Below are positions 15,363 through 21,949 of a stretch of 22,927 nt of DNA, in pieces. The position numbers were made by a program, and so were the translations under genes. This DNA comes from an uncultured Bacteroidales bacterium (GTDB taxonomy: Bacteria; Bacteroidota; Bacteroidia; Bacteroidales; P3), in assembly GCA_937884485.1 (NCBI GenBank), contig CALGCG010000033.1:1-22927 (forward strand). The letters are read 5' to 3'. The notes beneath the pieces are model-generated. The model did no database searches, was not told where the DNA came from, and saw nothing but the letters and a program-made list of their open reading frames with translations. Each line of letters opens with the position of its first letter. Within the stretch, counting starts at the first letter, position 1.

Positions 15363-16940
15363 CTACCGTATTATTGTTACTTTCCTGGCAGGTGAACTGC
15401 CAACTTTGATTAAGTACACTCCTGCGGATGGCATGTTGATGGTTTCTATGTCTGTGACACTTGCCTTATGATATAATTGGCGGCCGACAGCATCGAATAC
15501 ATACAAAGATGCCCCTTGTGCACCATAAACAGACAATGCATTATTGATAGAGATTATTCTTACACTATCAGACCCTAATTCTTCAATGCTTTCACAATCT
15601 TCCTCAATGTTGTCGAAATAGTTCCAGTTGGGGTTACTTATATAGTTCATAGATGAGTTGCATGGGACAAGAAGAACTGCATCTCTATTGCAACCGTAGA
15701 AAGTGCTACTATATGCTACAGGAGGCGTAGTATTGAGGCAATGAATGCTTTGAATGTTTGTGCAATTAGCGAGAGCAGCCTCTCCCATTTCTGTAACAGA
15801 TTCTGGAATTGTCAAGGTTGGAAGACTTGAGCAATCGGCGAATGCGTAATTCCCAATTCTTGATACTGTTGAGGAAACTTCAACCTCTTCCAGTGAGGTA
15901 CATGCACAAAAAGTGTAATCCGGAAGGATGCTTATCGGAGAAAAGATAACGGCGTGTTGCAGATTCAAGCAATAATAAAAAACGGAATCCCCTAATGATT
16001 CAAGGCTCGCGGGAATGCTGACTGATTGCAACCTTGTGCAATATGAAAATGCATTGTTACCAATAGATTGTATTCGATTGCCAAGGTCTATGGAAGTTAT
16101 GTTGCAAAAAGCGAAGGCATCAGCACCGATAGCAACAGCCGCATTATCAATAGTAAGAGAACCACCATTTGTTCCGCAGAATAAGAAAGCCTCGTCATCA
16201 ATTTTTCTGACAGAAGATGGAAGGTTTATATGCTCTAGAGCGAGACAAGACCTAAACGCTTGTCGATTAATAGAGACAATACTATTCGGGAAAATAACTG
16301 ATTCTAAATTCAAACAAAGTCCAAAAGCGAGGGCTCCAATAGTGTCCACCGTATTAGGGATGACTGCTGAAGATATTTCCTTGCGAGCTCCTGCAAGATA
16401 TGTTTTTGTACTATCTTTGTAGAAAAGGTTATCTTCTTCATATGCGTTTATTGCGCGGGCATACCATGGACTTCCCGTAGCAAAACCATTATATATTATA
16501 TTTGGAATGGGGAAACATGCACCAAGACCAATTGTCTCTACGGAGCTAGGAATAAAAAGCTCTGAAATACCGATACACCAGTAAAAGGCATAATCGCCAA
16601 TGGATACAAGTGTTGAAGGTAATAAAATTGATGTGATTTCCATGTGTTGCGAAAAACCATAATCTGAAATGGCTGTAACATGGTACAAGATGCCGTTGTT
16701 TCTTACTGTATCGGGTATATTCAATACCCCGGGGTATTGAATATATCCACCAGAAGAAGAATACGGATCACCTTTTACGGATACCTTATTATATGTTGTA
16801 TCCAAAATATCATAAAATAATAAATACCCTTGTCCATTTGCAACAGAGAATTCTCCTAACGATTGTGCTGTTGAAAAAAGAGGGAGGGATAGTAATCCCA
16901 CAATAACACATAGACGTTTTTTTGATAAAATGTTTGCCAT
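15363..16940 (-). CDS. BspA-like leucine-rich-repeat protein with T9SS sorting domain
   Basis: 525 residues. A signal peptide (MANILSKKRLCVIVGLLSLP then LFSTAQS) is followed by a short N-terminal region and about twelve BspA/LRR_5 repeats from about residue 85 to 410, each with the pattern I...AF..C..L..v.iP.sv..Ig, for example VSIGDYAFYWCIGISELFIP and IGNYAFADCSSLPTLTIPES. The last 70 residues (ASLYVFDAVGRQLY, INMPSAGVYLIKV, ARKVTIIR) match the type A C-terminal sorting tail of type IX secretion substrates. It should therefore be exported across the outer membrane and either released or anchored. Relatives mediate adhesion or protein binding; the target is unknown. It is AT-rich compared with obgE. 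A hairpin terminator separates it from the upstream lipoprotein gene, and no clear own promoter is visible. Confidence 0.88.
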   Translation of the reverse strand: MANILSKKRLCVIVGLLSLPLFSTAQSLGEFSVANGQGYLLFYDILDTTYNKVSVKGDPYSSSGGYIQYPGVLNIPDTVRNNGILYHVTAISDYGFSQHMEITSILLPSTLVSIGDYAFYWCIGISELFIPSSVETIGLGACFPIPNIIYNGFATGSPWYARAINAYEEDNLFYKDSTKTYLAGARKEISSAVIPNTVDTIGALAFGLCLNLESVIFPNSIVSINRQAFRSCLALEHINLPSSVRKIDDEAFLFCGTNGGSLTIDNAAVAIGADAFAFCNITSIDLGNRIQSIGNNAFSYCTRLQSVSIPASLESLGDSVFYYCLNLQHAVIFSPISILPDYTFCACTSLEEVEVSSTVSRIGNYAFADCSSLPTLTIPESVTEMGEAALANCTNIQSIHCLNTTPPVAYSSTFYGCNRDAVLLVPCNSSMNYISNPNWNYFDNIEEDCESIEELGSDSVRIISINNALSVYGAQGASLYVFDAVGRQLYHKASVTDIETINMPSAGVYLIKVGSSPARKVTIIR

Positions 16941-16970
16941 AATTTATTATGTTTGAAAAAAATGAAAAAA

Positions 16971-17013
16971 TGTGTATTGCTCGCAAAAAAAACATTTACG
17001 CGAGCAATACACA
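16971..17013 (-). terminator. Intrinsic terminator after the 400-aa lipoprotein gene
   Basis: A perfect 14-bp stem, TGTGTATTGCTCGC (16971-16984) with GCGAGCAATACACA (17000-17013), 15-base loop, followed on the minus strand by ATTTTTTCATTTTTTT. It lies only 7 bases beyond the lipoprotein stop and 30 bases ahead of the BspA-like start. Confidence 0.85.
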
Positions 17014-17019
17014 AAACAT

Positions 17020-18222
17020 TTAGAAAATGGGAGGAGGGGCTAATGGATTTCTACAGTCGAAGAAGCAATTTTCATGAGTTAGGTGGTTATGACGGATAGT
17101 CACAATATTCATTGCATTCTGATAATGACACTCTTCACTTCTTCTGCACATTTCCTCAATACACCAACGAGCTCTTTCTGAATACCAAGGTAACGGGGGA
17201 AGTATCTCTTGAGGAGTGCGGAGCAGCGCAGTAGATCCGACCAAACGAGCGACTCCATTTGGGAAAACAATTGAAGGAGCAGCTTTTGGTGAGTTACTAT
17301 TAATCGAGACAAAAAAAGCGTCAAGAAATTCATCCGATCCAGAGAGCGAATAAGGTAAATTATATCCATCTTTAATACAGACAGAGAAATTCAAATGATT
17401 TCCAGATCTTTTGAAATTTGTAAGAATGAAATAGATTGAATCTTCAGAAAAAGGCTCGAAAGACATTCTTACAGAATCGTCATTTATACGATAAAAGGAA
17501 ATATCATTGTCGTCATTATATATGAAGTTATGGCGCTCCGTTTTCCCGTTTTTTATTATGGAAACATGAAATCTATCACTATTCGAACGTCCTTGAATTG
17601 AATAAACCGTATCAATTATACTGAATGAAAGCAGGAAAGGAGTCGAACTTTTCATGTAGTATTCGCCTATGCAAATACCTAAAATTACAGTAGTTTTTGC
17701 TGAGCCAAGACCATGACAGAATCCTGAGCAATAGCCAAAATAATCCCTATCTGATGAATTCAGAAGTCCAGGAATCAGTTCGGCCAAATGACCGTGAGTG
17801 TTTGACACAAGCATTCCAAATCGTGGTAGGATAGCCGTGTCGCAGTTCTGACAACAGAATTCACCCTCGTCTGATGGAGTGTATTTCCATTTGTCGTACT
17901 CTTTCCACTCGGTACTAAAATAATAATTCATTCGTTCCAGCCAGAGGGAGTCAATGTCTATAAAATGAAAAAAATTCTCAAATTCGTTTTTGTTACACAA
18001 TTGGATAAACCGCACAGAATCACTGGCATAAGCATAATCACATGCCTCGTAGAAATAGGTCAATGCTGTTATCGCATCATCAAATGTTCCGAATGAACCT
18101 TTTGATGCAACTATAGATGTTTCTCCAAGACTGTTTGTTGAGCTGTCTTTATTGCAGGCAACGAAAGTTATTGTTCCCGCCACTATGATTGCGGCTGTAA
18201 TAGCCAATATATACTTTTTCAT
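17020..18222 (-). CDS. Cysteine-rich lipoprotein of unknown function
   Basis: 400 residues from ATG 18222. I chose this start because it opens a lipoprotein signal, MKKYILAITAAIIVAGTITF followed by VACNKD, with lipidated Cys23. The frame is open farther upstream, but that part is basic, low-complexity and not protein-like. The mature part has many cysteines in clusters (EFCCQNCD, YFGYCSGFCHGLG, RWCIEEMCRRSEECHY, ENCFFDCRN) and a central region rich in beta-type sequence (FSIIDTVYSIQ, FHVSIIKNGKTERHNFIYND). Paired cysteines could form disulfides or bind metal. I do not recognise a family. The gene is very AT-rich (18 of 60 GC at 17401-17460). It lies between a structured gap upstream and a terminator downstream. 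Confidence 0.75.
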   Translation of the reverse strand: MKKYILAITAAIIVAGTITFVACNKDSSTNSLGETSIVASKGSFGTFDDAITALTYFYEACDYAYASDSVRFIQLCNKNEFENFFHFIDIDSLWLERMNYYFSTEWKEYDKWKYTPSDEGEFCCQNCDTAILPRFGMLVSNTHGHLAELIPGLLNSSDRDYFGYCSGFCHGLGSAKTTVILGICIGEYYMKSSTPFLLSFSIIDTVYSIQGRSNSDRFHVSIIKNGKTERHNFIYNDDNDISFYRINDDSVRMSFEPFSEDSIYFILTNFKRSGNHLNFSVCIKDGYNLPYSLSGSDEFLDAFFVSINSNSPKAAPSIVFPNGVARLVGSTALLRTPQEILPPLPWYSERARWCIEEMCRRSEECHYQNAMNIVTIRHNHLTHENCFFDCRNPLAPPPIF

Positions 18223-18566
18223 TTTGTTATTTTTTTGTTGCGTTTCTACTGTCGCGAGAGTCTTTGCGGTTGCAGTGGTGCTGTGTGGATTTGTGCAACA
18301 CTTTCTTCTTCCACACAATAAAGTCAGTCGATGCACGTTATTTCTGTAGTGTGGAGCGACTGCTCTATGCCTCGGGTGCGGGACGGCAGGGAAGAGTGAG
18401 TTGCGAGCTTCAAAATACAATCACACTCTCCCTGCATCGGCACCCTCTCTTTTTGCCCCGACACAACGGCGCACCAATCTTGTGCGGGGCTTTGTCAGAT
18501 GAAATACATACGGCTTAATGGGCTTGTGCAAACTGCACTATTGGGAGTTTGCGGTTAGTATTTCAT
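18223..18566. other. 344-base gap with four successive inverted repeats
   Basis: No convincing gene. Inverted repeats: TGTGTGGA/TCCACACA (18282-18289, 18310-18317); GCAGGGA-GAGTG with CACTC-TCCCTGC, one bulge (18386-18435); CCCCG-CACAA with TTGTG-CGGGG, one bulge (18456-18489); AGATGAAATAC/GTATTTCATCT (18497-18507, 18558-18568) with an inner GCAAAC/GTTTGC. It is the 3' region of the lipoprotein gene above it and the leader of the lipoprotein gene below it. Confidence 0.6.
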
Positions 18567-18568
18567 CT
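18497..18568. repeat. 11-bp inverted repeat overlapping a stop codon
   Basis: AGATGAAATAC (18497-18507) and GTATTTCATCT (18558-18568) are perfect complements around 50 bases, with a nested GCAAAC/GTTTGC stem (18528-18533, 18547-18552). The right arm contains two bases of the TAG stop (18567-18569) of the 139-aa lipoprotein gene. Confidence 0.7.
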
Positions 18569-18986
18569 ATTTCCAGGCCACACAATTAAAGACTTTTTTT
18601 TCTTCATCAAAAGAAATTCTAACTTTGTAGCCATTATCATACATCTTATCGGCCCATGCGAGAGCATCGTCTTCATCTGTTGTTGAATAGTGTATAACTT
18701 CCTTTGTGACAGCGTATTTCTCTGTTTTGCTACCGTCATAGAAAACCACCTCGTGGCCTTTTTTTGCAATAGCAAACAACTGGCGGAAAAAATCCGTACG
18801 TTCGGACTTGCCATGTAGCGTTGCATGGTGCAGTACGCCGTCAACGACGTACTGCACTGTGTACACAGTGCATGTCTCGGAAAATGATGTTCCGGGCACG
18901 TAATCTGTGACACTTTCTTTTTGACAGCCTGCGGCCATCAGACTCAGCACTGAAAGCAGTGCCGTGATTTTAGTTGTATTGTTCAT
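18567..18986 (-). CDS. Small lipoprotein, last gene of the ECF sigma operon
   Basis: 139 residues. MNNTTKITALLSVLSLMAAG followed by Cys21 is a clear lipoprotein signal (lipobox MAAGC). The mature 119 residues contain a TVQYVVDGVLHHATLHGKSE stretch, a region resembling a small alpha/beta domain (ALAWADKMYDNGYKVRISFD) and a C-terminal VFNCVAWK. I do not recognise the family. The start lies 17 bases inside the preceding gene, so translation is probably coupled. As the last member of a sigma-factor operon it could be a sensor or an envelope-stress effector; this is inference from position only. Confidence 0.72.
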   Translation of the reverse strand: MNNTTKITALLSVLSLMAAGCQKESVTDYVPGTSFSETCTVYTVQYVVDGVLHHATLHGKSERTDFFRQLFAIAKKGHEVVFYDGSKTEKYAVTKEVIHYSTTDEDDALAWADKMYDNGYKVRISFDEEKKVFNCVAWK

Positions 18987-19566
18987 TTTGTTTAGAATTA
19001 AAGTTTTGGCTCTTGGATATACTTTCTTTAAATTGATTGCGTTTCAGGGAACGCAGTTGCAGCATTGTTTCAATGGAAAATACGCTGATTCTACGTTCGG
19101 TCCACGATATGGCAATCAAGTCGTTATTTAATGGAAATGAATCCATTGGAAGAGAATAGTCTTTCTTTGGTGCAGCCCATATGTCTATACAACCATCACT
19201 GGTTATTTCTATTACTTCTCGAGGCGGTGGAGTAATGTTGAAATCATGCAGCAGAACATTCCAAGCAGAATCAGACCTGGCCTCAATCAATGTGACATCG
19301 ACAAAGACCGTGTCATTAACTTTGTAATCTTTTATAAACGTGGCATCAACACCATCCATCTTTGCATAACGCTTGTACACGTCGCTGCACTGGTCGAAGG
19401 GGACGACCTGGGGAAGGAGCAGAACGGCCGCACCTCCCCCGAGGATGACGAGGCAGATGATGATTGTTATGAGCCAGGAGCGTTTTCGATAAGCCGAGTG
19501 CAGACAAGCTCGCTTGTTTGCCGAGGCGAGAAAACGTGTGCGACCTATGTGGAGCAAACGTTTCAT
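18970..19566 (-). CDS. Single-pass membrane protein in the ECF sigma operon
   Basis: 198 residues. A basic N-terminus (about 30 residues, ending AYRKRS) precedes one strong transmembrane segment, WLITIIICLVILGGGAAVLL (31-50). The rest should lie in the periplasm, with PFDQCSDVYKRYAK, TVFVDVTLIEARSDSAWNVL and a polar, Asn/Gln-rich tail. Its ATG overlaps the stop of the preceding three-TM gene as ATGA. No family is recognised; the topology (short cytoplasmic part, one helix, periplasmic domain) fits a sensor or assembly protein working with the preceding gene. Composition changes inside the gene: 19381-19440 is 42/60 GC while 19321-19380 is 22/60, near residue 62. Confidence 0.7.
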   Translation of the reverse strand: MKRLLHIGRTRFLASANKRACLHSAYRKRSWLITIIICLVILGGGAAVLLLPQVVPFDQCSDVYKRYAKMDGVDATFIKDYKVNDTVFVDVTLIEARSDSAWNVLLHDFNITPPPREVIEITSDGCIDIWAAPKKDYSLPMDSFPLNNDLIAISWTERRISVFSIETMLQLRSLKRNQFKESISKSQNFNSKQNEQYN

Positions 19567-20342
19567 ATCTGAGAGATTATTGAATCAACATACTCGACTG
19601 CTACGGTGCGCGAGGCGCGGTCGGCCTTGGTCATGGCGTGTCCGTCGCCGACGGGGGAGCAGGATACGGCGGTGAGGACGACGAGGGCTGTGGCGCTGGC
19701 GGCGGCGACCTGTGGGAAATTGAAAATCGAGAATGACGAATTGGAAGTTTGTACGGCGGGTTTGGCCTCATATACGCTATGTCTTATGGATTTCCTGTGC
19801 TCGTCGGGACGCGGCGCATAATGGGGCTCCATGTGCATGCGGCGGATGAAGCGCGACATGCGGGCGACGGAGACCCGGGCGGGATGGTGACGGCGGAAGA
19901 CGAAAAAGAAATAGAGGCTGTAGACGGCGAGGAAGGCGTTGGTGGAGGCGAGGACAATGCCGGTGATGCGTATGAGGATGTAGGGGTCGGGCAGGAGGGC
20001 GAAGAGGGTATAGATGCCTGCTGCGACGTTGAGGATGACGAGGATGAGGTATTCGGCCATGACGCGACGGCGCCAGGGGCGGCGGTGCCGGAGGTTGAGG
20101 CGGGCAGGCCGGGCCTCGGGGTGGGCGGCAAGGAGGTGGTCGATGCGACGGGACTGCTCATCCCATAGGGACTGGAGGTCGGCGAAGGGATCCTCCTGCT
20201 GCGCTGCGCTGACTTCGTCTGCGCTGCTTTGCCTCGACAGAGCAAACGAGTTCGCTCTGTGCTCGTCTTTCGCAGCTACTGCGAAATCTGGTAAATCTGG
20301 TAGGTTTTCGCTTGGCGGATAGATATTCATTTTTTTACTCAT
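19563..20342 (-). CDS. Three-TM protein in the anti-sigma position
   Basis: 259 residues from ATG 20342, which lies eight bases inside the sigma-factor gene (ATGAGTAA). ATG 20330 is an alternative start without overlap. A soluble N-terminal part includes FADLQSLWDEQSRRIDHLLA (about 53-72), a helix of the kind seen in cytoplasmic sigma-binding segments. It is followed by three hydrophobic segments: YLILVILNVAAGIYTLFAL (98-116), YILIRITGIVLASTNAFLAV (121-140) and a C-terminal AAASATALVVLTAVSC (213-228). No zinc HxxxCxxC anti-sigma motif is visible. Position and coupling suggest that it inhibits the ECF sigma factor, but this is inference. Codons 19-36 are encoded by two adjacent stem-loops. Confidence 0.72.
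   Translation of the reverse strand: MSKKMNIYPPSENLPDLPDFAVAAKDEHRANSFALSRQSSADEVSAAQQEDPFADLQSLWDEQSRRIDHLLAAHPEARPARLNLRHRRPWRRRVMAEYLILVILNVAAGIYTLFALLPDPYILIRITGIVLASTNAFLAVYSLYFFFVFRRHHPARVSVARMSRFIRRMHMEPHYAPRPDEHRKSIRHSVYEAKPAVQTSNSSFSIFNFPQVAAASATALVVLTAVSCSPVGDGHAMTKADRASRTVAVEYVDSIISQI
20237..20286. repeat. Two adjacent stem-loops inside the coding sequence
   Basis: ACAGAGCAAAC (20237-20247) pairs with GTTCGCTCTGT (20250-20260), one mismatch. TTTCGCAG (20268-20275) pairs perfectly with CTGCGAAA (20279-20286). A run of GCGCTG repeats follows at 20201-20227. The block keeps the reading frame of the three-TM protein. Confidence 0.7.
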
Positions 20343-20847
20343 AATCAGTATCTTGTTGTTTTATTTCTATCAACTGTTGCCGGATGCGGTAGAGGCGTTG
20401 CTTGACGGCGGCTTCGGTGGTGCCTGTGATGTCGGCGATTTCGCGGAGAGGATGACGGTCGATGTAGAGGAAGAGGAGTTTGCGGTCGTAGTCGTCCTGG
20501 AGGCTGTCGATGAGACGGTAGAGGGGCTGGTAGCGGAGGTCGGTGGCTTCGTCGGAGAGGATGTCGTGGATGCTTTCGTCGTATTCCACAAAGAGTGGCA
20601 TGCGTTTGCGCTTGCGTATTTCCTGACCGGCGACGTTGAGGGCGATGCGTGTGATCCAGGTGGCGGGGGCGCTCTCGCCCCGATATTCGGGCCATGATTC
20701 CCAGAGGGTGCAGACGATTTCCTGGTAGAGGTCGCGGAAGTCGGAGGGGCGACGGCGGGTGAAGTAACGGCATACCTTTATCAGGATGCCTTCGCACTGG
20801 CTGAGCATCTGGAGGAATTCTGTCTGTTGGCGCTCGTCGGGTTTCAT
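20335..20847 (-). CDS. ECF-type (extracytoplasmic function) RNA polymerase sigma factor
   Basis: 170 residues, the normal ECF size. Region 2 covers about residues 15-82 (FRDLYQEIVCTLWESWPEYR, ESAPATWITRIALNVAGQEI), binding core polymerase and the -10 element. Region 4 covers about 110-160, with the helix-turn-helix LREIADITGTTEAAVKQRLY binding the -35 element. Regions 1 and 3 are absent, as expected. It probably responds to an envelope signal through the membrane proteins encoded just downstream. Those genes overlap in series, so all four should be cotranslated from one message. ATG 20847 follows a 90-base AT-rich leader with a -7-like box at 20936-20943. Target genes cannot be inferred. Confidence 0.93.
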   Translation of the reverse strand: MKPDERQQTEFLQMLSQCEGILIKVCRYFTRRRPSDFRDLYQEIVCTLWESWPEYRGESAPATWITRIALNVAGQEIRKRKRMPLFVEYDESIHDILSDEATDLRYQPLYRLIDSLQDDYDRKLLFLYIDRHPLREIADITGTTEAAVKQRLYRIRQQLIEIKQQDTDYE

Positions 20848-20935
20848 TCAGTGTCTATTCCATTTTTTTGTCCTTTCGATTGCTTTGGTTGGGGAGATTA
20901 GTCCTTTCGAGGTCGCCCTCTATTATAATTAGTTG

Positions 20936-20943
20936 CAAAAATA
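20936..20943 (-). promoter_or_regulatory. Putative -7 box of the ECF sigma operon
   Basis: TATTTTTG on the minus strand fits TAnnTTTG, about 90 bases before ATG 20847. No clear TTTG is present at the usual 19-21 base spacing; the nearest is 12 bases upstream. The region is poly-T-rich, so a chance match is possible. Confidence 0.4.
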
Positions 20944-21093
20944 AGAAAAAAGTAACAAAAAAAATGAAATTTTTTTTGAAGGTTTTGTGGATATGGCTGG
21001 TTTCCAATAGGATGGCGCTGCGGATGCGACGCTGCACCCCACACGGCACTGCGTTTCGTGTGGGGTTAATTGGATTACGTGCCGCCGGCACGT

Positions 21094-21139
21094 CAAAAAA
21101 ATACAAAAGCCTCCGCCGAGAACGGAACGGCGGAGGCTT
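21094..21139 (-). terminator. Intrinsic terminator of adk
   Basis: A perfect 12-bp stem, AAGCCTCCGCCG (21107-21118) with CGGCGGAGGCTT (21128-21139), nine-base loop, followed on the minus strand by TTGTATTTTTTT. It lies 29 bases beyond the adk stop. Confidence 0.9.
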
Positions 21140-21168
21140 GGATGTTTTCTGAAAAAGGGCGGTGGTGA

Positions 21169-21726
21169 TCAGCCGATGGCCTGGCGGATGCGGGCGGCGA
21201 TCTCTTCCACCGTGCCGAGGCCGTCGATGACCTTCTGCTTGCCCTGAGCGGCGTAGTACTGGGCCACGGGCAGGGTCTTGTTGTTGTACTCCTGCAGGCG
21301 GTTGTTGATGGTGGCCTCATTGTCGTCGGCGCGGCCCTGGATCTTGGCGCGCTCCAGCAGACGGCGCATCAGCTCCTCCTTGGGCACCTCGAGCTGCACC
21401 ATGCAGGTGAGGCTGCGGCCGTACTTGGCCAGCAGCTTGTCCAGCGTCTCGGCCTGGGCCACGGTGCGTGGGAAGCCGTCGAAGAGCATGCCCTTCGTGT
21501 CGGCGGCGATGGCCTTGTCCATCATCTCCACCACGATGTCGTCGCTCACCAGCTGGCCGGCATCCATGATGCTCTTGATACGTTTGCCGAGCTCGGTCTG
21601 CTCGGCAATCTCCTTGCGGAGCAGGTCGCCGGTCGAGACGTGCGTCAGGCCGTAGTGCTCCACGATGAAATCGCTCTGGGTGCCTTTGCCGGCACCGGGG
21701 GCTCCGAAAATGACGATATTCTTCAT
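21169..21726 (-). CDS. adk: Adenylate kinase
   Basis: 185 residues, a short-type adenylate kinase. It interconverts ATP + AMP and 2 ADP in the cytoplasm. The P-loop GAPGAGKGT is at residues 8-16. The AMP-binding part shows THVSTGDLLRKEI, DGFPRT and QAETLDKLL. The LID is short, without the four zinc cysteines of long forms (AKIQGRADDNEATINNRLQE). ATG 21726 starts the family N-terminus MKNIVIFGAP. It is preceded by 223 bases of 9-bp tandem repeats after the FKBP gene, and followed by a strong terminator. No clear promoter consensus is visible in the repeat tract. Confidence 0.97.
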   Translation of the reverse strand: MKNIVIFGAPGAGKGTQSDFIVEHYGLTHVSTGDLLRKEIAEQTELGKRIKSIMDAGQLVSDDIVVEMMDKAIAADTKGMLFDGFPRTVAQAETLDKLLAKYGRSLTCMVQLEVPKEELMRRLLERAKIQGRADDNEATINNRLQEYNNKTLPVAQYYAAQGKQKVIDGLGTVEEIAARIRQAIG

Positions 21727-21750
21727 TAATTTAGTTTTTAAGACTTTGGA

Positions 21751-21945
21751 AGTTAAAGGGGTTAAAGGAGTTAAAGGAGTTAAGGGATTTAAAGGAGTTA
21801 AAGAAGTGAAGGAGTTAAAGGAGTTAGAGGAGTCAAGACAAATGCTTACGGCTGTTGCGGAAACTCCTATTGCAGTCTTAATTTCTTTATCTTCTTTATC
21901 TTCTTTATCTTCTTTAAGTTCTTTAAGTTCTTGACTTCTTTAACT
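21751..21945. repeat. Two opposed arrays of 9-bp repeats between the FKBP gene and adk
   Basis: Left array (21751-21838): about nine units of AGTTAAAGG with small variants, one shortened to 8 bases. Right array (21881-21943): about seven units of TCTTCTTTA/AGTTCTTTA, i.e. the opposite orientation. A 42-base unique spacer separates them. AGTTAAAGAAGT (21796-21807) is perfectly complementary to ACTTCTTTAACT (21934-21945), so the arrays can fold on each other. Confidence 0.9.
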
Positions 21946-21949
21946 TCTC

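Larger units (their letters stand above)
20848..21168. other. Gap between adk and the sigma operon with promoter and hairpins
   Basis: No gene seen. From right to left on the minus strand: the adk terminator (21094-21139), a palindrome ACGTGCC/GGCACGT (21077-21093), a 9-bp stem CCCCACACG/CGTGTGGGG (21037-21065), an A/T-rich stretch and the sigma promoter box. Confidence 0.6.

Noticed and set aside
18223..18420. N-terminal extension of the Cys-rich lipoprotein (66 codons)
   Set aside because: It would bury a clean lipoprotein signal, and the extension is a basic, compositionally odd stretch in hairpin-rich DNA.
21665..21934. An 89-codon plus-strand frame with VKG and LSS repeats
   Set aside because: It is only the translation of the 9-bp repeats, which keep frame because nine is divisible by three; its first part is antisense to adk.
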